Shown: positions 43,901-54,166 of the stretch, piece by piece
Layout of the letters: every line of letters begins with the position of its first letter
How positions within the stretch are numbered: position 1 is the first letter of the stretch
Source: Evernia prunastri
Taxonomy: Eukaryota; Ascomycota; Lecanoromycetes; Lecanorales; Parmeliaceae
Assembly (NCBI GenBank): GCA_003184365.1
Contig: NKYR01000008.1
Location: forward strand, 248,001 to 312,000
Direction of reading: 5' to 3'
DNA length: 64,000 nucleotides
Translations under genes and position numbers: made by a program
Notes under the pieces: model-generated
Told to the model about the DNA's origin: nothing
What the model saw: only the letters and a program-made list of their open reading frames with translations
Databases searched by the model: none

Positions 43901-46900
43901 AGAAAGGGGACATGCTTGTTGGTCTGGGACCGTTTAGGACGCGATACAGTAACACTTTTGATGTCACTCCTTTACCGACGGGAACCTGTTTTGATGCAAA
44001 CACTTTGCTAGGCAGTGGTGCCTTTGCTAAGGCTCTCAAATCTGCGATTACCGCCAACCTCGATAGTTCCAGGGGATACGCCCTATTGGAATTTAGGAAC
44101 AGGAGCCTGAGATGGGGCCCATGGAACGACACTGTCTCGTCGGAGCTGGGTGAAATGTTCGAGTCAATTAGCCAGTCTGTACAGAATGCCGTGGGCCAGC
44201 AACTGGAAGCGCCAAGTGGTCAGACATACGAGGAAGTCTTAGCCTTACAAATTAGCGTTCTTCAATACTTCTTGAATCACTTGAGCTTCCTCGACCCGGT
44301 GGATAGGGTTGCATACGTCCTCAGATGCAAAGGCCTTCTCTCTACCCTAACCGATGACCTCATCGTTCATAATACAGTCAGCAAGAACGCCAACCACCAA
44401 GCTTCAGAGACTTGGCAGAAAGACATGCAGGTTAGCACACTTACTCTAGTAATCGCGAACCAACTGCGCCAGATCTCTAAGCATGAGCTTGTACCGTCAA
44501 GATTGCAGGATGAAATTGGGTCTCTAGTCCTGAAAGCAGCCCAGCACACTCTCGACCTATCGCTGACAAGGGAGCTTGAACCGTTCGAAACTTGTCTGTC
44601 AAAGCTCAGGAATCACAATACCGATTACCGCATCCATGACCATTCCATTGAAGCATTCGTTGTTGTACAGCATGTGCTTGGCCAGGACCTAGATCCTAAG
44701 ATTAGCGTCTGGCTGCCCTTGCTAAAAGCTGCTCCAAGAAAGTACCCAGATGGTACCTTCGACGTCAAGTCCGCTGATAAGTCCTGGAGGCAGCTCTTTC
44801 TACTGCTACCCTTCTTCGAACTTGACACACAAGGAGTCCTAGAGACTGGGCGACGTTTCAAGGTCCCGCTTGACAATTGGACGCTTGCCAAGCGCCTCAT
44901 AGACCCTGTCTTGGAAGTCTCATTGAGTAACCCACAAGGACAGCCTCCTAGCCTCAACTCGTACTGCCGAGCCATATTTGGGCGCTGCCTTCACTTGATT
45001 AATGCCTGGGGCTGGCGAAGATGCGAATCGATCATTGGAATGCTTTTTGACTATTTCGCCCGCAACAGTCTAGCTCATCTGAGAAGCGAAGAAAGCAAGG
45101 GCTCGCCGCTTTTTCTGGAACGTCTTGACAAGAACCCTACTCTGGTCTCTGAGCCGGAGGATAGAGGCTTCCATATCGTGCTAAAGATCATAGGAAGTGG
45201 CGTCCGGCACATGCGCCAGTCATACTCTGAGAAGAAGATCCGAGACGTAGTGTGGCGCCTAATGCCAAACCATGGCCGCTCCCACCCAAAAGAAGAAGCC
45301 ATACGCCAAGAACATCTAGATGCATTGCGGAATCATCATGATCTGCTTTGTACCTTATACTGGGCTTCTCCGCCCAGCTGCAGACCGCGATTAAATGTAA
45401 TCCCCAACTTGGTCAATCTGGAAACCTCGCATCGAGAGGCGTGCCACATCAACATTCGGGCCTGGTTCAACCTCGTCAAATTCCAGTTGTCGACAGATGA
45501 AGCTATCAGCAACTTAGAGGTTTTCGCTGAGTGGCATAGTCATATTCTGGAGCAAATTCTTCGACAGCACAATCTTGCTCGTACGGAAGCGGAGGATCAA
45601 GTCAGATCAGCGCAGTCCGTTGGTGACCTTACCTTGTCTAAGGACTTAATTGAAACTACCATAGCCAGGAATCAGCGACAAGTTGAGGCGATACTGGGTG
45701 ACGCTTTAGTGTGCCTCAAGCTCGCAATTGACACCGCTCAGAATTCTAAGACTGCATCAACCTTGTTGTCGACGACATTGGCCAAAGTTTTCGAATTGTT
45801 TGATGCGAGCAAAATTCAAGCAAATAAGATAATTATGCAAGCACTAGACGTTCTGACGGCATGTGCAATTAAGTCCTTGGGCTCCCGCAATGAGAACGAA
45901 GAAAGCCAAGATTATGGAGACTGGTCAGCTTTCGACGAAGATTCGCCAGCTATACAACGGCACGAAGACACTTCATCGCCATTCACTACGTTCCAAGACC
46001 CTTTGAGACATCTTCTCTCGAATTGCTTTGGGGCTGACCTGGTGCCCAATGATGCTCTGCTGTTGAAGGTAGTCGACGTTTGGGTCATCGTTGCCCAGGT
46101 ACTCGTTCAAACTGGTCTACGATCCTGGGCTGATTACCTTGGTCGCTTTGGAAATGATTCTTGGAGTTCCTTACGAGACACAGAGCAGACTAGGAAGTTC
46201 TCTGCCTACTATCTGGCTACCTTGATTGAGAGGGACAGGAAAATCTACCATGACCACAAAGCTTTCTTCTTGATGTCTTGGGTCTGTTCATTGGTTGAGC
46301 GCGAATCACAGCTCAAATTCCAATGTCGGCTTATGAGTGCCTTGCTGAATACAGATTCCGATAATCCCTTACTACAAAATTTGCCCTTCTGGAAGGATAC
46401 AACCAACGGAAAGTATCAAATCACGGCATCAGATTTCTCTGACCGTAGACTATCATTGATCTCTAGCGTCCTGTCGAACCTGCGAGTTTCTTTGGAACAT
46501 GCCGTATTTGAACCCTCTGCGATTGGCAACGAGCTCCGGCAAGAGTTCAAGGATTTGCTCAAACAACTCATGGCGACGATGAAACGTAATTATCAAGAGC
46601 TTGGCCATGGGTCGAACGCCAGGGGAGCTTATGTCGATTTCGTGCATCGTGTCATCGAGTTCCTGCAGCAGCACACCTCCACAATCTGTCCTATAGATCG
46701 TTTCTTCACCGACAAGGGTGCTTTCCCGCTACCAGCCACAGATCCGACATACGTCGTTGGCCAGCTCAAAAATTACGGTCTACGACTACAAGATGCCAGG
46801 ACACCCAAACAGCTCGCAGTCTTCCTTCAATCTGTCTCTGAGCGAGCTGCTATCGACGGCCAACAACCATATCTCGCTGGCCAGCTGCGTAATGCAATTT

Positions 46901-47694
46901 CCAATGCCTTCGAAGATGGTATATCTTCAACACCGACCTTGCGCTTTTTCCTCGTCAAAAACATTGTTCCGGCGTATATTGAAATGGCTTTCAGCACGGC
47001 CTGTGGTTGGATCCTAGCAGTGCCTTATCTGCAAGCTCTACAAGAGGTTTTCAGAGAGCTTCTCACGGATCTTGATGGTGCCAACCCAAGTAGCGTCGCT
47101 GCCATTGCCAGTACGATCACTTCTTTCCTCGATTCAATGCGACTATCATTGGACACGCTGAAAGATTATTCTGGCGAGTTAAGGCCAGGGGACGCCAGGA
47201 CATTAAGGACTATTTCAGCCTGCTACTCAGCCATGTCCGCCCTTCTGCCCATCCTAGACTATATCATCCGTCTGCCAGGATCCACCGCGGTTGCGGTCGA
47301 TAACATCGATTTCTTCAAGTCTTTCGCCGTGTACTTTTCTGCTCTGCTCCGCGGCGACCGTGACGCAGATATGCCCAGCATTGGCCACACGGAGAGGCCA
47401 CCCACGGAAACATCGACGCCGGACATTCGCCGGTTCGCGACGCACGAGCTGAGGGAAGCTCTGACCAAAATGTGGGTCTGCCATGACGATCGGTACTATA
47501 TCACGAGAGGCTCAACACGCAGGGAGGTGCTGATGGACGTCGGCCTCTACGAGGAAGAGAAGGCGCAACTGCTCGTTGTTTTCGAAGAGTTCTTCAGAGT
47601 CTGGAGGACGATGCCTGCGCTAAGGGAGGAAGATGACCGTATCCTAGTGACGAGGGACACAAAGCTGTTGATGGCCGACCACATGTTTTTCTGA
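40960..47694 (+). CDS. MMS22: Mus7/MMS22 family DNA repair protein
   Basis: Mms22 (Mus7 in fission yeast) supports replication-fork recovery; in budding yeast it is an adaptor of the Rtt101-Mms1 cullin ubiquitin ligase. It is one uninterrupted exon of 6735 nt, 2244 aa. It begins MAEWRVRGYVQDSDEEED, the short N-terminal motif usual in fungal members. Then come about 800 residues of low-complexity, Ser/Pro/acidic sequence with basic patches (KKSRKLQTS, KRRKRQPQRL). From about residue 960 the chain is a continuous helical domain (DNYPDQIVNAIEVQKGDML, FDVTPLPTGTCFD and onward) to the C-terminus, which ends with LLMADHMFF. There are no introns and no premature stop. ATG 40960 is the first in frame. 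Confidence 0.88.
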   Translation: MAEWRVRGYVQDSDEEEDSQNSISVRLTPSREAIKIGDTDVIDCGEPHDGQAYEGQDSREALLGGVGNKSISTTTSGEACNIGATLPVQREKEDALSPVAKHDGHHTRSSMVDAYGDIDELQEDHYRVTPAADLVNGVHDLEPKPRPIPVSPKGIQFSSSLSSSPLSELFNTHPGTPSTPGTQKSTHEDQSDDREGFMDGGLKDLEPTSYNNTTNEPERLVANQALKSRRGTRNLRHRNPIQLHPYALESEHYRQTLKARGVKPLRIAQMEAEAAKAREQDSQNVDFMGEDTQFVDSDTEQPEPSSSSPIHLQGTPVATSQDQRDIFVFGDDDDLPDMSTLLSHPKLKYVGSGHKRRKTAEARSTTFRVPQGLAQNRHLSLSGDRASPALNEDELMSDGSPSPTRSERRLPSDVDRPALPVFRVPRRTSPAALPTLLHSSSEPGQPHQLEMSQDEQSDNATDRIRRRADTDGQTDAEMSPSDERTSHQFQRAQRKIRGVLPASYLKLDLKTQKKKPEDAHDALLSVSPERSTTQRGIARMVVGVGRKGSGTPKSRPEINVLSDEEGPESETDEPQQKHRIHQRQHQTFEDGGGEGFLAERWGEAGEDDQIDAMLPSATRAFHFRKNKKHQTKIGDLQSRSRTTAHGTSKKASHNGADERQTLAPLNKGHRRKSKFRPPRLGILDAPSTKRSPPNSMPQFLKVTSRTVRSRRDKGRHSPSRKFVRLAIKDDDNDANETLRNWREGTIVPLAHHEINEVPSRQPLYPRSANSPVPPKPSEMTRSLEESKLSALRTAPGTPHIRPKKSRKLQTSLDHLIERRFREGPDINQQKAPPWLQQAIGKPKKRGQIVSSLRAINDSRPAMLESAREDADRTNAQATFQRDLARVNHFDDDSGLPGVVVRRFFEQDAMRPSSLTAPQAGSEVVGRNAREVHPRTKRDLPHKRRKRQPQRLNISEPWSREPSAPIILDNYPDQIVNAIEVQKGDMLVGLGPFRTRYSNTFDVTPLPTGTCFDANTLLGSGAFAKALKSAITANLDSSRGYALLEFRNRSLRWGPWNDTVSSELGEMFESISQSVQNAVGQQLEAPSGQTYEEVLALQISVLQYFLNHLSFLDPVDRVAYVLRCKGLLSTLTDDLIVHNTVSKNANHQASETWQKDMQVSTLTLVIANQLRQISKHELVPSRLQDEIGSLVLKAAQHTLDLSLTRELEPFETCLSKLRNHNTDYRIHDHSIEAFVVVQHVLGQDLDPKISVWLPLLKAAPRKYPDGTFDVKSADKSWRQLFLLLPFFELDTQGVLETGRRFKVPLDNWTLAKRLIDPVLEVSLSNPQGQPPSLNSYCRAIFGRCLHLINAWGWRRCESIIGMLFDYFARNSLAHLRSEESKGSPLFLERLDKNPTLVSEPEDRGFHIVLKIIGSGVRHMRQSYSEKKIRDVVWRLMPNHGRSHPKEEAIRQEHLDALRNHHDLLCTLYWASPPSCRPRLNVIPNLVNLETSHREACHINIRAWFNLVKFQLSTDEAISNLEVFAEWHSHILEQILRQHNLARTEAEDQVRSAQSVGDLTLSKDLIETTIARNQRQVEAILGDALVCLKLAIDTAQNSKTASTLLSTTLAKVFELFDASKIQANKIIMQALDVLTACAIKSLGSRNENEESQDYGDWSAFDEDSPAIQRHEDTSSPFTTFQDPLRHLLSNCFGADLVPNDALLLKVVDVWVIVAQVLVQTGLRSWADYLGRFGNDSWSSLRDTEQTRKFSAYYLATLIERDRKIYHDHKAFFLMSWVCSLVERESQLKFQCRLMSALLNTDSDNPLLQNLPFWKDTTNGKYQITASDFSDRRLSLISSVLSNLRVSLEHAVFEPSAIGNELRQEFKDLLKQLMATMKRNYQELGHGSNARGAYVDFVHRVIEFLQQHTSTICPIDRFFTDKGAFPLPATDPTYVVGQLKNYGLRLQDARTPKQLAVFLQSVSERAAIDGQQPYLAGQLRNAISNAFEDGISSTPTLRFFLVKNIVPAYIEMAFSTACGWILAVPYLQALQEVFRELLTDLDGANPSSVAAIASTITSFLDSMRLSLDTLKDYSGELRPGDARTLRTISACYSAMSALLPILDYIIRLPGSTAVAVDNIDFFKSFAVYFSALLRGDRDADMPSIGHTERPPTETSTPDIRRFATHELREALTKMWVCHDDRYYITRGSTRREVLMDVGLYEEEKAQLLVVFEEFFRVWRTMPALREEDDRILVTRDTKLLMADHMFF

Positions 47695-50494
47695 CAACGG
47701 GGCGAAGATGGAGATGGGGAGCTTGGGTAGGCGAAAGTACTTTGTATAGACGGGTTGCTTTGTACATACGAGTTGCAGCACTTCAGCGGCATGGTAGGCG
47801 TTCTAAACATACATTAGTTGGCAGCGAGTTTGTTTCCACATGTATACAGTATTACATAACCGTCGTATGAGAAGACTGGCCTTTCCCGTTTAATGGTTGA
47901 TTGGATCCCGCCCGCTGTAATGAGCCGCCGATTCACCTTGCTGTTAAGTAACCAGTCACCAGTCACGAGTGATAGTAGCCACAATATATTATTAGCCGTT
48001 CAAGCATCTGCTGACCCGCCGCTACATATCAAGTTCCTCCTCTTCTCTCTCCACTCATTACTTCCCTCCTTCTCTGACATCATCCCACTCAACCTTGCCA
48101 AAGAACTGTCTTCATTCTTTCCCAAATTTAATCGGCTGCGGCGACTGGGGCTAGGAACGAGTACGAGGATGGCTTGCATCGACGAGCACTGTGGATGAAA
48201 AACTAAACCGACGATGATGGCTACGATGATCAAGCATACACCCCAAGAAAAAGGAACAACAACCATCATCATCAGAAGTCCATGCAACACTCTCGCTCTC
48301 GACTTCCCCCTTATCTTTCCTCGGAGAATAGCGTCACCGATGAGACGCGACCATCTACCATCTGATCCAAGCTCTCACAGCAGCTCTTCTCGCCCTGTCT
48401 CCTTCTGAACGCATCAGACCCGGCGGACGCGGAGACCTTCTCGAATCCTCCCACGGCCAACGCCCGCCATCCGTCGCGCAGTAAACCCGCTCGTTCAGCC
48501 AGATCCATCGAATCGATCCATCTCTCCCCTTGCGATTCCCTCCAGATCTTCCCCGAATAGCGGACGCAGACACAATACCATAGAAACGCTTCAGCGAACC
48601 AGGAGACTGTCTCTGCCCTCGTCGGCTCTCATCCTCGTAACCCTCGCACGAGCATCCTTTTGGCGACAATGCGTGTGAGCACTGTGATCAGAGAATTCAC
48701 TTTTGATACGATAGAATGCAAAGCTTGCGTCGGCAAAGGCTAAGAGGGCCGATGGTGGTGCCATAGGTGCTGGGATGCGATGGTGAGCGGAAGCGGCGTT
48801 TTGATGGAGGGATCACGAGGCCATCGGGCTAGCTGGCTTGTAGGTATTGGCACTGCAATAGGCAAGCGGGGCCCGGGAGGGCGGTGAAAGGGGTCCTCTC
48901 TGGGGTTAGTCTCTTTGCATAAGGCGGATGAGTCAAGTGGGTGGTTTTGCATTCTTTGTTGGCGCTTTAGGTGGGCATTTGCATTCCGAATGACGAAGAT
49001 CTTTTGCCAGCATCTTGCCATCTTGCGGACAGAGTATCGTTTGATGAATGCCTGCTCGGCCTATGTGGATGTATGTTCCGTTGATAGCTGGTGCTGGAAC
49101 CAGTAAAAGCTCGAGCTTTGCTGGAAGATTCCATCAAGACCCTCGGCTTGGCCGCTCGATGCAGCTGCGGATCAGCTAACCAAGTGCATGTTAAGTTGAA
49201 TAACTTCCTATCAGCCAATCACCAGCACCAAGTGGTGCCGCCCAAGCAAGCAAGGCGAGCGCCTCGACTTCTCCTATTTCTTCCGAATATCTTGATATAC
49301 TCAATACCTTATCCACAGCTCGCTGAATACACACCGCTCCTTGATACCTCTGGACCAATACGAGCTCTTGTTATGATGGTAGCCTTTCATTGTCCTGAGA
49401 CAACCTGTTCGTATAGGCATCTAGCATCCACGTATAAACCCCCCCCCTCATCATGCACTCTGACGAAGACATCGACCTACCAACCTGGTTTTCAACAAAT
49501 TTTCCTGATTGGAGTGAGATCGCCAAAGGCTTCTGCCTTGACTACGCAAGCTCATGTAGGGACTAACCATCTATAGGTACGCATCATCAGCAAGAATCGG
49601 CTATCCGCTTCATCTTCAATCGGCACACTCATCGATAACACCACAATGCCAATCACCGGTCTGTTGATACCACCAACACCCTGCATGGTCCGGTACGGTA
49701 GACCAGTCGTTCTCAATAGGAAGCTTGGGTAGAGAAAGAGCGGCCTCTTTACGCCAGCAAGAGTGGCATAGCGTAGAACTATAACCTGGCTGCGAGAGGT
49801 ATCGATTTAGGTCGATCAGTATTGATATTGGGATTAAGGAGTAAGATTGGTGGGAAATCATTTGGAAAAAGCCATCTGACTGGAATGGCGACCGTACGAA
49901 GAGTTTTGATAGGTGATGTTGCTATTGTAGGCGGTGAGGTACAAAGGTAAGGTAGTGGCACATCTCCTTTGCCAGCAAGCACCGTGGCACTCGTATCCAG
50001 GAGTCAAGCTGCAGGTAATGCATGTTGGCATTCCCCCTAGCTGCTCACTAGTTATCACAACGCAGCGTTTATCCTTCTGCCAGCACTGGCCACCTACCTG
50101 GCAATGTTCCCCGCCCTGCCAAGTGCCAGAGCCAGTGAATGTCAAGGAAAGAAAGAAGAAGGTCTTTGCAGATCGTCGCAGGCAGCCAGGCAATGATCAT
50201 TGGCCAGTCGTCGACTTCATGGAAGCCTGGCGTTCAGCACGATCAAGGTTTGGAGGGGTTGGAGCAAAGCAGTGCATGCAGGTAAGATTCATTCACGGCC
50301 TCGCTTCTCGCACCCCGCTTCACTCGGTCGGACCTTCTTTTCCTGACCCGTCCCTTGTCCCTCGTCCTCTCATTAATGCTTGACCGTTGTTCTCGCCATG
50401 TTTCCCCAGCATCACTGTCTCCACAACTTACCCTCCAGAATTACCAAACAAATCAGCAAAAACATCCATCCAACCCAACCATCCTCTCATCACC
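47695..50494. other. intergenic, no supported gene
   Basis: 2.8 kb. Several open frames of 60-160 codons exist on both strands (for example 48000-48290 and 48355-48669 minus, 49091-49576 and 49934-50383 plus) but none shows a domain, signal peptide or consistent coding bias. CT-rich tracts at about 48030-48120 and 50300-50490 look like fungal promoter or leader sequence; the second leads into the first C4-knuckle gene. Confidence 0.5.
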
Positions 50495-51133
50495 ATGCCT
50501 TCGAAGCAAAAACTTGACCTTAGTCCAGTCACGGGCGAAATGATCCCTCTACGACGCACTGCCTCAGCAGCACCGTCCCGCAAACCCAACTCGAAGCCAG
50601 AAGCCCAACGTACAATTGAATGGAACCCCACATATTCTAAGCCAGCGCCACCTCCACTCCAAATAAACTACAACTTCCGTGATTTCATAAACATCAACAA
50701 CTACGGCCCTCCGTCCAGGCCATCACACCAATCTTCCCGCCGTCACAACCCCTCGACCTCAGAGTACGCCCAGCCTCACAGAAGAACCGAGTACTCGCAC
50801 ACTCGGGTTCCTACCGCTCCGATCCCAGGCGCCGCCAACAGCGCCCTCGAAGCCTACAGCAAGACCCACCGGTCGCGTTCGGCCACGATGGAGAGAGGCG
50901 TGCATTTCACCCAGAGCGTCTCCGACCGCGAAAGGCAGGTGAAGCGGTGGGATACTGCCGGTGCGCATCGGACCAACTACGCGAGCAAGAGTGGAATGAG
51001 GCCCCCAGCGAAGAAGGTGGAGAGGTTGCTGTGTGAGCGCTGCCATGAGGGGAGTCAGAGGTGGCGGGAAGGTGGGGCCGGACAGAAGTTATGCCGCGGT
51101 TGTTATGAGGAACGGAGGACTCGGAGGAGGTGA
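50495..51133 (+). CDS. C4-knuckle protein 1 of a three-gene tandem family
   Basis: A single exon of 212 aa from ATG 50495 (CATCACCATGCC context). The protein is mostly disordered, rich in Pro, Ser, Arg and Asn, with no signal peptide or membrane segment. Near the C-terminus it carries GVHFTQSV (Val136-Phe138) and then a knuckle with Cys180, Cys183, Cys200 and Cys203: CERC, 16 residues with Trp seven after the second Cys and a GG pair, LCRGCY, and a basic tail (EERRTRRR). The geometry resembles a shortened GATA-type finger. The two genes downstream on the same strand share the VxF motif and the knuckle. Nucleic-acid or protein binding through zinc is inferred, not shown. I know no named family for it. 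Confidence 0.7.
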   Translation: MPSKQKLDLSPVTGEMIPLRRTASAAPSRKPNSKPEAQRTIEWNPTYSKPAPPPLQINYNFRDFININNYGPPSRPSHQSSRRHNPSTSEYAQPHRRTEYSHTRVPTAPIPGAANSALEAYSKTHRSRSATMERGVHFTQSVSDRERQVKRWDTAGAHRTNYASKSGMRPPAKKVERLLCERCHEGSQRWREGGAGQKLCRGCYEERRTRRR

Positions 51134-51659
51134 GGGCGTGGAGGCGGGCGAGAAGAAGGGACGGCGAGGATGCGGATGGGTGGAGATGGCTGGGTTTGCG
51201 AGGAATTTCGGAGAGGCGGTTGAATGCTTGGTTTCCTCATGATGGTTATTTGGTCGGTATATAGCAATGGTGTCTAGGTTTAAACCTTGAGAGCTTAATA
51301 AATGGATCTCGGTGGGTTGTTAGTCTTTGAATACATCACATCTGCTCTATGCCGTCCGTCCGTACGTCCGTCCTTTGTCGCTATGCACCTCTTTCAGGCC
51401 AAATGAAGTCTTCACATTGCATGATCAGAAGGTCATCTCCTCGATTCCCTCTGCAGATAAGAGCCATGACTCCTCATTCGTCGCCTTTGAAAGGTAGCTC
51501 ATGCATGCAGAGCTCACCGCTCTCTCTCCTCGCTGCAGCGCATCTGAGAGCCCCCGCTTTCGTTTTCGTATAAAAAGACCCTTTTCTTCCTCGTCCCTCG
51601 TCTTCCCCTCTCCATCATTGATCTCTTCTGCACCCTGCGATTCCTATCAGCCTTTCCAA
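51134..51659. promoter_or_regulatory. spacer and promoter of C4-knuckle gene 2
   Basis: 526 bp. A TATA box, TATAAAAA, sits at 51569-51576, 84 bp before the ATG, followed by a CT-rich leader (about 51580-51625). This is the clearest core promoter in the window. Confidence 0.6.
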
Positions 51660-52373
51660 ATGACGAAGACACCAAGCACCCCGAAATCTACTCCTACAAC
51701 CACACCCACACAAACTCCTACATCCACACCCACATTCACACCCACAACCACACCTATACCCACTGACGGCATGGCATTCTCTGTCCTCAACCAACCCTTA
51801 CCTCGCCCGCAGTGGCCAGTAGCACAAGCGCCCACACATGTCCCCAACCTCGCCAATCCCCACTCGCCTTCGCCTTGGGAGTCCGGTCCATCGTCACGTT
51901 ATCATCATGCTTCCTTGCCAAACACTGAGACGCAAAGATACTGGCAGACCCTCTATTCCCCCCGTCCGGCTGTGGTGCAATTCACACGCGGCCCTTGCAT
52001 TCACGGCCGCGGTGCCTCAAATCACTCGCTTCCGATCCAACCTAAACCCACCCACGAAGCCAGACACCCGCCAGCACCACCGGAGCGGCGCCACGAACAG
52101 TACCAATACCGCCCCTCTCCTCCTCGCCATTACCACTTCCGCTCCCCTGCCCACCATCACCACCACCACGAACGCTCCCAGGACGCCCCGAGAGACAGAG
52201 CAGCGCCTCGGAACGACGACGACGGAAGGAACCCCGAAGCGGCAAGGGCGCAGCGACCGGTGTGCGATTCCTGCCGACACAACGCGCCGATATGGCTGGA
52301 TGGCGGGAAGTGGCTCTGCGATGCTTGCTATAGCTACAGGCGGGGGAGGAATGCCGGGGGGTTGGATGGTTAG
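51660..52373 (+). CDS. C4-knuckle protein 2 of a three-gene tandem family
   Basis: A single exon of 237 aa from ATG 51660. The N-terminus is a Thr-Pro repeat tract (residues about 4-35, TPTxTPT units), followed by Pro/His-rich disorder with a six-His run. VVQFTRGP (Val105-Phe108) matches the VxF motif of the neighbours. The C-terminal knuckle uses Cys202, Cys205, Cys220 and Cys223: CDSC, 14 residues with Trp at the seventh place and a GG pair, LCDACY, then SYRRGR. This copy looks most like a GATA finger but is three residues shorter between the cysteine pairs. It is preceded by a TATA box. Role unknown; tandem placement with copies 1 and 3 suggests duplication and fast divergence outside the motifs. 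Confidence 0.7.
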   Translation: MTKTPSTPKSTPTTTPTQTPTSTPTFTPTTTPIPTDGMAFSVLNQPLPRPQWPVAQAPTHVPNLANPHSPSPWESGPSSRYHHASLPNTETQRYWQTLYSPRPAVVQFTRGPCIHGRGASNHSLPIQPKPTHEARHPPAPPERRHEQYQYRPSPPRHYHFRSPAHHHHHHERSQDAPRDRAAPRNDDDGRNPEAARAQRPVCDSCRHNAPIWLDGGKWLCDACYSYRRGRNAGGLDG

Positions 52374-53172
52374 CAGGGGTTGCGGCTTGGTTGGGCGGGT
52401 TGATTGTGGGGGATGTATTGTGGAGAGTTGCTGGTTGGTAGCTGTGTTTTGGGGTGGGGGAGGGTTTCGGTATTCTTGTTTGTAAACTAGCTGGGATCTG
52501 GTTTATGATGATTAACGACTCTGAGCTTGGGGTTGCGGATTGTAACTTACTTACTGTAGCTGGTTTTCTGCTGGAGAACACGGATATGTACCTCTTTCTG
52601 ATTTCGCGCGGTGACTCTCTTTACCTTTTCAATTTAAGGAGAGATTCTTCCCACACCTAATCATTTGCTCTAGTCAACAGTAACCGCCAACCGACTGCAC
52701 AAATCAAAGTCAGAGAGGGTAAATCAAGAAAAGGATTCCGACGTCTTACCACATACATCCCACCTATCCGATAACCGCCGAGGCAAAGGCAACAAATTTA
52801 TGACTTTCTCTCGTGATAAATAAATCTATTATATACGATCGGATACCTTTTAAATTATTATCATATTATCTTCTGATGTAGATTTATTTTTCAAGATTTT
52901 TATATAATATTTTCAATCCTAAAATCTAGAGTGATATAGCATTTCAATGTGGGTGAATTCTAGGAAATTTATATTTGTTGCTTCCCGGTGGTTATCGGAT
53001 AAACCCCGCTTCCCTCTTCCTTTCCTGCCTTTGCCCTCCCTCCTTCTCTCCCTCTTTCTCCCACCAAGCCACTCAGGCCCAAACCTGAACATCACAAATA
53101 TCCAACATCGGCGAAACTCCCCTGAATTGAACCACTTCATCAGCAACAACAACAACAACGTCACCTCAAACC
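52374..53172. other. spacer with AT-rich patch and CT-rich leader
   Basis: Between C4-knuckle genes 2 and 3. An AT-rich patch at about 52795-52945 is followed by a strong pyrimidine tract (about 53008-53065) and a CAA-repeat just before the start codon at 53173. No other gene is seen. Confidence 0.6.
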
Positions 53173-53850
53173 ATGACCCCCAACCACTACTACTACTACT
53201 ACCCCACCGTTACACCTCCACCTCCACCTCCGCCCCTCGCCCCTATCTTCCCGCACCACAACGCCTACTACCCAACCACACGTCCCCCCCACCGAACCCA
53301 CCCCCAGATCCTCATCAAAACGAACCATCAACAGCCACCCCCTCCCACCCCCAGACCCAAACCCCATAACCCCCGACCCCGCACCGCTCGCCCCGCGCTC
53401 CAAGGCGGCATGAGCACCTTCGACCCGTCCGGCCTGGCGGACTGGGTCGCTGCGAACGCGGTGCCCGACCACGCGTGTCGGGTTGGAACTGCGGTCCCGT
53501 CATCGCTTGCGGGGAGGACGCTCGATCATCATCATTCGAGATCTCCAGACATTCCACCAACAGCGACGACGCCGACGACGGCGCAACCCCCCACCGCCAC
53601 CACAGCCCGCCCGGCGCCGATGCCGCGCCCCTGCCTGAAGAAGAGTAAAGCTGTGCAGTTCGCGCCGGGCGTGGCAGTGTGCGAGGAGGAGAAGGAGAAG
53701 GAGAAGGAGAAAAGGTACGAGGCGAGGGATGGGTCGGGGATCGAGCGTATGGCTTGCGAAGGCTGCGGTGTGAGAGCGGCGGAGTGGATGGTGAATGGTG
53801 GGGATTTTTGCGAGGGGTGTTATAGGGATTTGTACTGGGGTGTGGGTTGA
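53173..53850 (+). CDS. C4-knuckle protein 3 of a three-gene tandem family
   Basis: A single exon of 225 aa from ATG 53173. It starts with a Tyr run (TAC repeats) and Pro-rich disorder, then LKKSKAVQFAPGV (Val161-Phe163), whose K-x-V-x-F form also fits a PP1-docking RVxF motif. A Glu/Lys stretch encoded by GAGAAG repeats comes next, then the knuckle with Cys195, Cys198, Cys213 and Cys216: CEGC, 14 residues with Trp seven after the second Cys and a GG pair, FCEGCY, ending in RDLYWGVG. It shares motif order and spacing with copies 1 and 2, but has an acidic rather than basic region around the knuckle, so the three may bind different partners. It converges on the DUF726 gene. Confidence 0.7.
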   Translation: MTPNHYYYYYPTVTPPPPPPPLAPIFPHHNAYYPTTRPPHRTHPQILIKTNHQQPPPPTPRPKPHNPRPRTARPALQGGMSTFDPSGLADWVAANAVPDHACRVGTAVPSSLAGRTLDHHHSRSPDIPPTATTPTTAQPPTATTARPAPMPRPCLKKSKAVQFAPGVAVCEEEKEKEKEKRYEARDGSGIERMACEGCGVRAAEWMVNGGDFCEGCYRDLYWGVG

Positions 53851-54166
53851 CTGGAGGAGGAAGGCGGGCGGAGATGGGTGGCTCGGTGGTGGTTGATGAT
53901 GATGGTGGTGGTGATGATGAGGGTGATGGTAGTGGCGATGGTGATGATGGGGAGACATGAATGACAAGAGACTCTTCGTTCGGGTTCTGGACTCTGGAAG
54001 GTTCCCAATTCTATTCTCGGAAGGAAAACAGTCGATACCACACAGGCTCTATGACGAACAAGGAGTGAAATCCCAATTACCTGACAACATGTAGACATGA
54101 TCGCGTTACCCTCTCTCATTACCGTCTCGTAACAAACAACCCAGCCGTGAGCGGACAACCCACCAT
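53851..54166. other. convergent 3' spacer with GAT/GGT microsatellite
   Basis: 316 bp between two stop codons. A degenerate trinucleotide tract of GAT, GGT and GGC units covers about 53879-53955. Nothing else is seen. Confidence 0.7.

Noticed and set aside
49091..49576. 161-codon plus-strand frame
   Set aside because: No domain, low-complexity end, no splice support; sits in a long intergenic region.
51838..52581. long frames overlapping C4-knuckle gene 2 on both strands
   Set aside because: Shadows produced by the repetitive Pro/His codons; lack the conserved knuckle.
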